Positions 4,463 through 6,147 of a stretch of DNA of 6,147 nt are shown here, piece by piece (the stretch's first letter is position 1; each line of letters begins with the position of its first letter). Under the pieces are notes generated by a model, which saw only the letters and a list, made by a program, of their open reading frames with translations, did not search any database and had not been told where the DNA came from. Where the stretch lies: contig JAKBGP010000138.1 of the NCBI GenBank assembly GCA_021833045.1, positions 1 to 6,147 on the forward strand, given 5' to 3'. The position numbers and the translations under genes are program-made. This DNA comes from Thermoplasmata archaeon. GTDB lineage: Archaea > Thermoplasmatota > Thermoplasmata > Thermoplasmatales > Thermoplasmataceae.

Positions 4463-5239
4463 ATGGATGAAATAGATCGAATGATCTTATATAACTTACT
4501 TCTGGATGGAAGGATGACACAGAGGTTGATTGCTAGAAATATCGGAATTTCCGCCCAAACTCTGAATTATAGAATAACAAAACTAACAGATGAAGGCGTC
4601 ATAAAAAATTTTATTGTTCATGCAGATCCTGTTCTATATGGAGAATTGACGGCATTTGCAGCTTTTCAGTCAGATTATGAAATAGAACCTGATTATTTTA
4701 TTAAAATCAAATGCCTTGAAAAAATTACTCTGTATGGCGTGACTGGCAAAACGGATGAAGAGATAAGTTCTAAAATTGAAAAAATGTCCAAAGTACTGGG
4801 AGAACCAGTTATGACCCATAATCCAAACAACATAAATTACAACGTTAACTCTAATTCCATTGATCGCCTTATTGTGGATCAATTGAGGAGGATGCCCAAG
4901 TCAAAATTATCCGATATTGCAAAGGCACTGAATCTTCCAACTATGAGGGTAAAAAAAAGATACAATTATCTTACTCGAAACAAGTTAATCAAGGTGCTTC
5001 CTATTCTTGACCTTTCAAAGAATAATCTGGTCATATTCGCGATATTCTCTAAAAAAACAGATGAGATTGAACCATTACTTTCCAATTCCACTATTTTAAA
5101 AATTGGAGATACAATTAATGGAATATTCATTTGTTACGCCGAAAACATGGTCAACTCAAAAAACATTATTAATAGGGTAAAGGCCGTAGATAAAGATTCA
5201 GACGTCATGGTGGTTTATGATTATGATTTTCTGTGTTAA
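4463..5239 (+). CDS. Lrp/AsnC-type transcriptional regulator with two tandem units
   Basis: The 258-residue protein contains two consecutive Lrp/AsnC-like units. The first winged helix (residues 2-50) has the standard AsnC pattern: MDEIDRMILYNLLLDGRMTQ, then the recognition region ISAQTLNYRITKLTDEGVIK. A RAM-like alpha/beta segment follows (about 58-118). The second winged helix (132-178) repeats the plan with SIDRLIVDQLRRMPKSKLSD, LNLPTMRVKKRYNYLTRNKLIK, and a second RAM-like segment (about 186-256). Typical Lrp proteins are about 150 residues, so this is a duplicated form of the kind seen in archaea. The second recognition helix is markedly more basic than the first, and the two copies have diverged strongly. 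It probably binds DNA and senses a small ligand, which cannot be identified. It is divergent from the MazG-like gene across a region with two candidate palindromes. Its stop lies 8 bases before the end of the transposase gene. Confidence 0.88.
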   Translation: MDEIDRMILYNLLLDGRMTQRLIARNIGISAQTLNYRITKLTDEGVIKNFIVHADPVLYGELTAFAAFQSDYEIEPDYFIKIKCLEKITLYGVTGKTDEEISSKIEKMSKVLGEPVMTHNPNNINYNVNSNSIDRLIVDQLRRMPKSKLSDIAKALNLPTMRVKKRYNYLTRNKLIKVLPILDLSKNNLVIFAIFSKKTDEIEPLLSNSTILKIGDTINGIFICYAENMVNSKNIINRVKAVDKDSDVMVVYDYDFLC

Positions 5240-5241
5240 TC

Positions 5242-5252
5242 CTTGACTCAAG
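5242..5252. repeat. 11-base palindrome CTTGA-C-TCAAG at the transposase 3' end
   Basis: Perfect 5-base inverted arms around a single C overlap the transposase stop codon (5248-5250) and sit 2 bases past the regulator's stop. It could be part of the insertion sequence's end or an artefact of the junction. A one-base loop rules out a useful RNA hairpin. The other end of the element is outside the window, so a terminal repeat cannot be verified. Confidence 0.3.
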
Positions 5253-6147
5253 CTTTTTTACGTAATATGTCCAGATCAATTTTCAGATCTGATACAAGGT
5301 CTTTCGCTTTTTTCGTTATTTCGCTCATGATCTCCCCTTTTTCCATTCTGTACATCTTTATTCTTGACAGTATGAGGAGAATATCCCTCACACTGTATTT
5401 TCCATCTATCATGTTGAGAATCTGGAAGTGAAGATACAGTGAAAGAAGGTTCAGGAACATGTAGGTGAACATCATGTGATCATCCCTCAGGTATGACCTG
5501 TCGGCCTCAAGATCGTTCTTGTACATATTGAATGCGTATTCCACATATTCACGCTGCTTGTACATGCGATATATTCTCTCAGGTTCCTCATTCAGATCTG
5601 AAAGAAGATAGAGCTTTCCGAAATTGATCTCATTTTCATCATACTGTTGTTTGCTTCTCTTATTCTCCTCAATCCTGATAAGATAATCCTTCTCTTCCTC
5701 GCTCTTGAGAACGGGATCCTCAAAGATGTAAACATCATCTTCTCGTTGCCAGTATTTCACAGGCTTACCATCGTACAGAAACACGTTCATGAAATGTTCA
5801 GGTTCCGGTATGAGTGATGAATTCCTTCTCAGGGGTATGATGTAGCTGAGATGATTCTTCTTCAATGCGTTTATGTTATCTGAGGAGAAGAATCCCTTGT
5901 CAGCAACAATGACGCACTTTTCAACACCTGCCATGTCAATGGTCTCTGACATTGTAGTAACATCACCTATTGATCCTGGAAGAATTCTTACGAAGGTGGG
6001 CATTGTCCTTGTTGCTGAAAAGAGCATCATGACATTGATCTGTGGAAGATGCATGCCCTTTGAATTATGTCCCAGTTCAAGGAATGAGATATTCTCAGAT
6101 CTGGAGAATATTGCTGTAGAATCCATGAGGACATATTCACCCTTCTC
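5248..6147 (-). CDS. IS4/IS1634-type DDE transposase, C-terminal part (N-terminus beyond window)
   Basis: The frame is open from the window edge to the TGA at 5248-5250, giving 299 codons of the catalytic core and C-terminus. There is no reason to place the start at the internal ATG at 6126, because coding continues upstream as EKGEYVL. Counting from that Met, the DDE triad is visible: Asp2 in EYVLMDSTAIFS, Asp76 in CVIVADKGFFS, and Glu196 within Tyr189-x2-Arg192-x3-Glu196-x6-Lys203 (MYKQREYVEYAFNMYKN). This is the Y-2-R-3-E-6-K signature of the IS4 group. The insertion domain between Asp76 and Glu196, and the helical C-terminus after it, fit the IS1634 family or a close relative. No stop or frameshift interrupts the visible part, so it may be active. 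Base composition is visibly richer in G and C than the host genes. It abuts the Lrp-like gene tail to tail. Confidence 0.9.
   Translation of the reverse strand, partial: EKGEYVLMDSTAIFSRSENISFLELGHNSKGMHLPQINVMMLFSATRTMPTFVRILPGSIGDVTTMSETIDMAGVEKCVIVADKGFFSSDNINALKKNHLSYIIPLRRNSSLIPEPEHFMNVFLYDGKPVKYWQREDDVYIFEDPVLKSEEEKDYLIRIEENKRSKQQYDENEINFGKLYLLSDLNEEPERIYRMYKQREYVEYAFNMYKNDLEADRSYLRDDHMMFTYMFLNLLSLYLHFQILNMIDGKYSVRDILLILSRIKMYRMEKGEIMSEITKKAKDLVSDLKIDLDILRKKA
5254..5259 (+). terminator. T6 tract after the Lrp-like gene, possible archaeal terminator
   Basis: A run of six T on the plus strand begins 14 bases after the regulator's stop. Archaeal transcription often ends at such tracts. 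The same bases encode the last two Lys codons of the transposase on the other strand, so the run may owe its existence to coding alone. Confidence 0.3.

Larger units (their letters stand above)
5240..6147 (-). mobile_element. insertion sequence of the IS4/IS1634 group, one end only
   Basis: The transposase core and its contrasting base composition mark the right part of the window as an insertion sequence. The exact boundary near 5240 is not determined. Only 8 bases separate the transposase stop from the regulator's stop, so any terminal inverted repeat must either be extremely short, overlap the transposase end, or extend into the last codons of the regulator. The far end lies beyond 6147. 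Confidence 0.65.

Noticed and set aside
5243..5431. Plus-strand frame of 62 codons opposite the transposase
   Set aside because: It is antisense to intact transposase coding sequence with its DDE core, and has no sign of its own expression.
1..6147. tRNA, rRNA, CRISPR array, toxin-antitoxin pair or defence cluster
   Set aside because: No cloverleaf-type sequence, regularly spaced repeats or recognisable defence genes were seen on either strand. The small membrane gene is not paired with an antitoxin-like frame.

Overview
The window looks like a piece of chromosome from a low-GC, probably thermoacidophilic archaeon, most likely of the Thermoplasmatales (Ferroplasma, Cuniculiplasma or a relative). 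The reasons are archaeal-type TATA boxes centred about 24-28 bases before most start codons, which implies leaderless mRNAs, a single-domain archaeal CinA-type protein, and an archaeal regulator with two Lrp/AsnC units in tandem. The order-level placement is inference. There are no tRNA or rRNA genes, no CRISPR array and no recognisable defence or biosynthetic cluster.

Layout. Bases 1-210 hold no intact gene that I recognise, only a possible decayed minus-strand reading frame and a promoter. A 33-residue single-span membrane protein (211-312, +) follows and appears to be the first gene of an operon with a CinA-type MoCF-domain protein (319-1089, +). Then come three separately promoted plus-strand genes: a VOC-fold protein (1122-1514), an orphan four-helix membrane protein (1590-2090) and an aldo/keto reductase (2133-2990). 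The reductase overlaps tail to tail with a minus-strand PP2C-type Ser/Thr phosphatase (2968-3774). Upstream of the phosphatase, also on the minus strand, is a MazG-like nucleotide pyrophosphohydrolase (3910-4332). It shares a 130-base divergent promoter region with a tandem Lrp/AsnC regulator (4463-5239, +). Eight bases after that regulator's stop begins the 3' end of an IS4/IS1634-type transposase (5248 to beyond 6147, -), whose N-terminus is outside the window.

How the genes relate. Most appear to be single-gene housekeeping or stress units: nucleotide clean-up (MazG-like, and perhaps the CinA-type protein), carbonyl reduction (aldo/keto reductase), protein dephosphorylation (PP2C) and transcription control (Lrp-like). 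I see no clear multi-gene system. The observations most worth following up are the unlisted small membrane protein in front of the CinA-type gene, that gene's unusual translation start, the operator-like palindromes in the two regulatory intergenic regions, and the insertion sequence abutting the regulator's 3' end.
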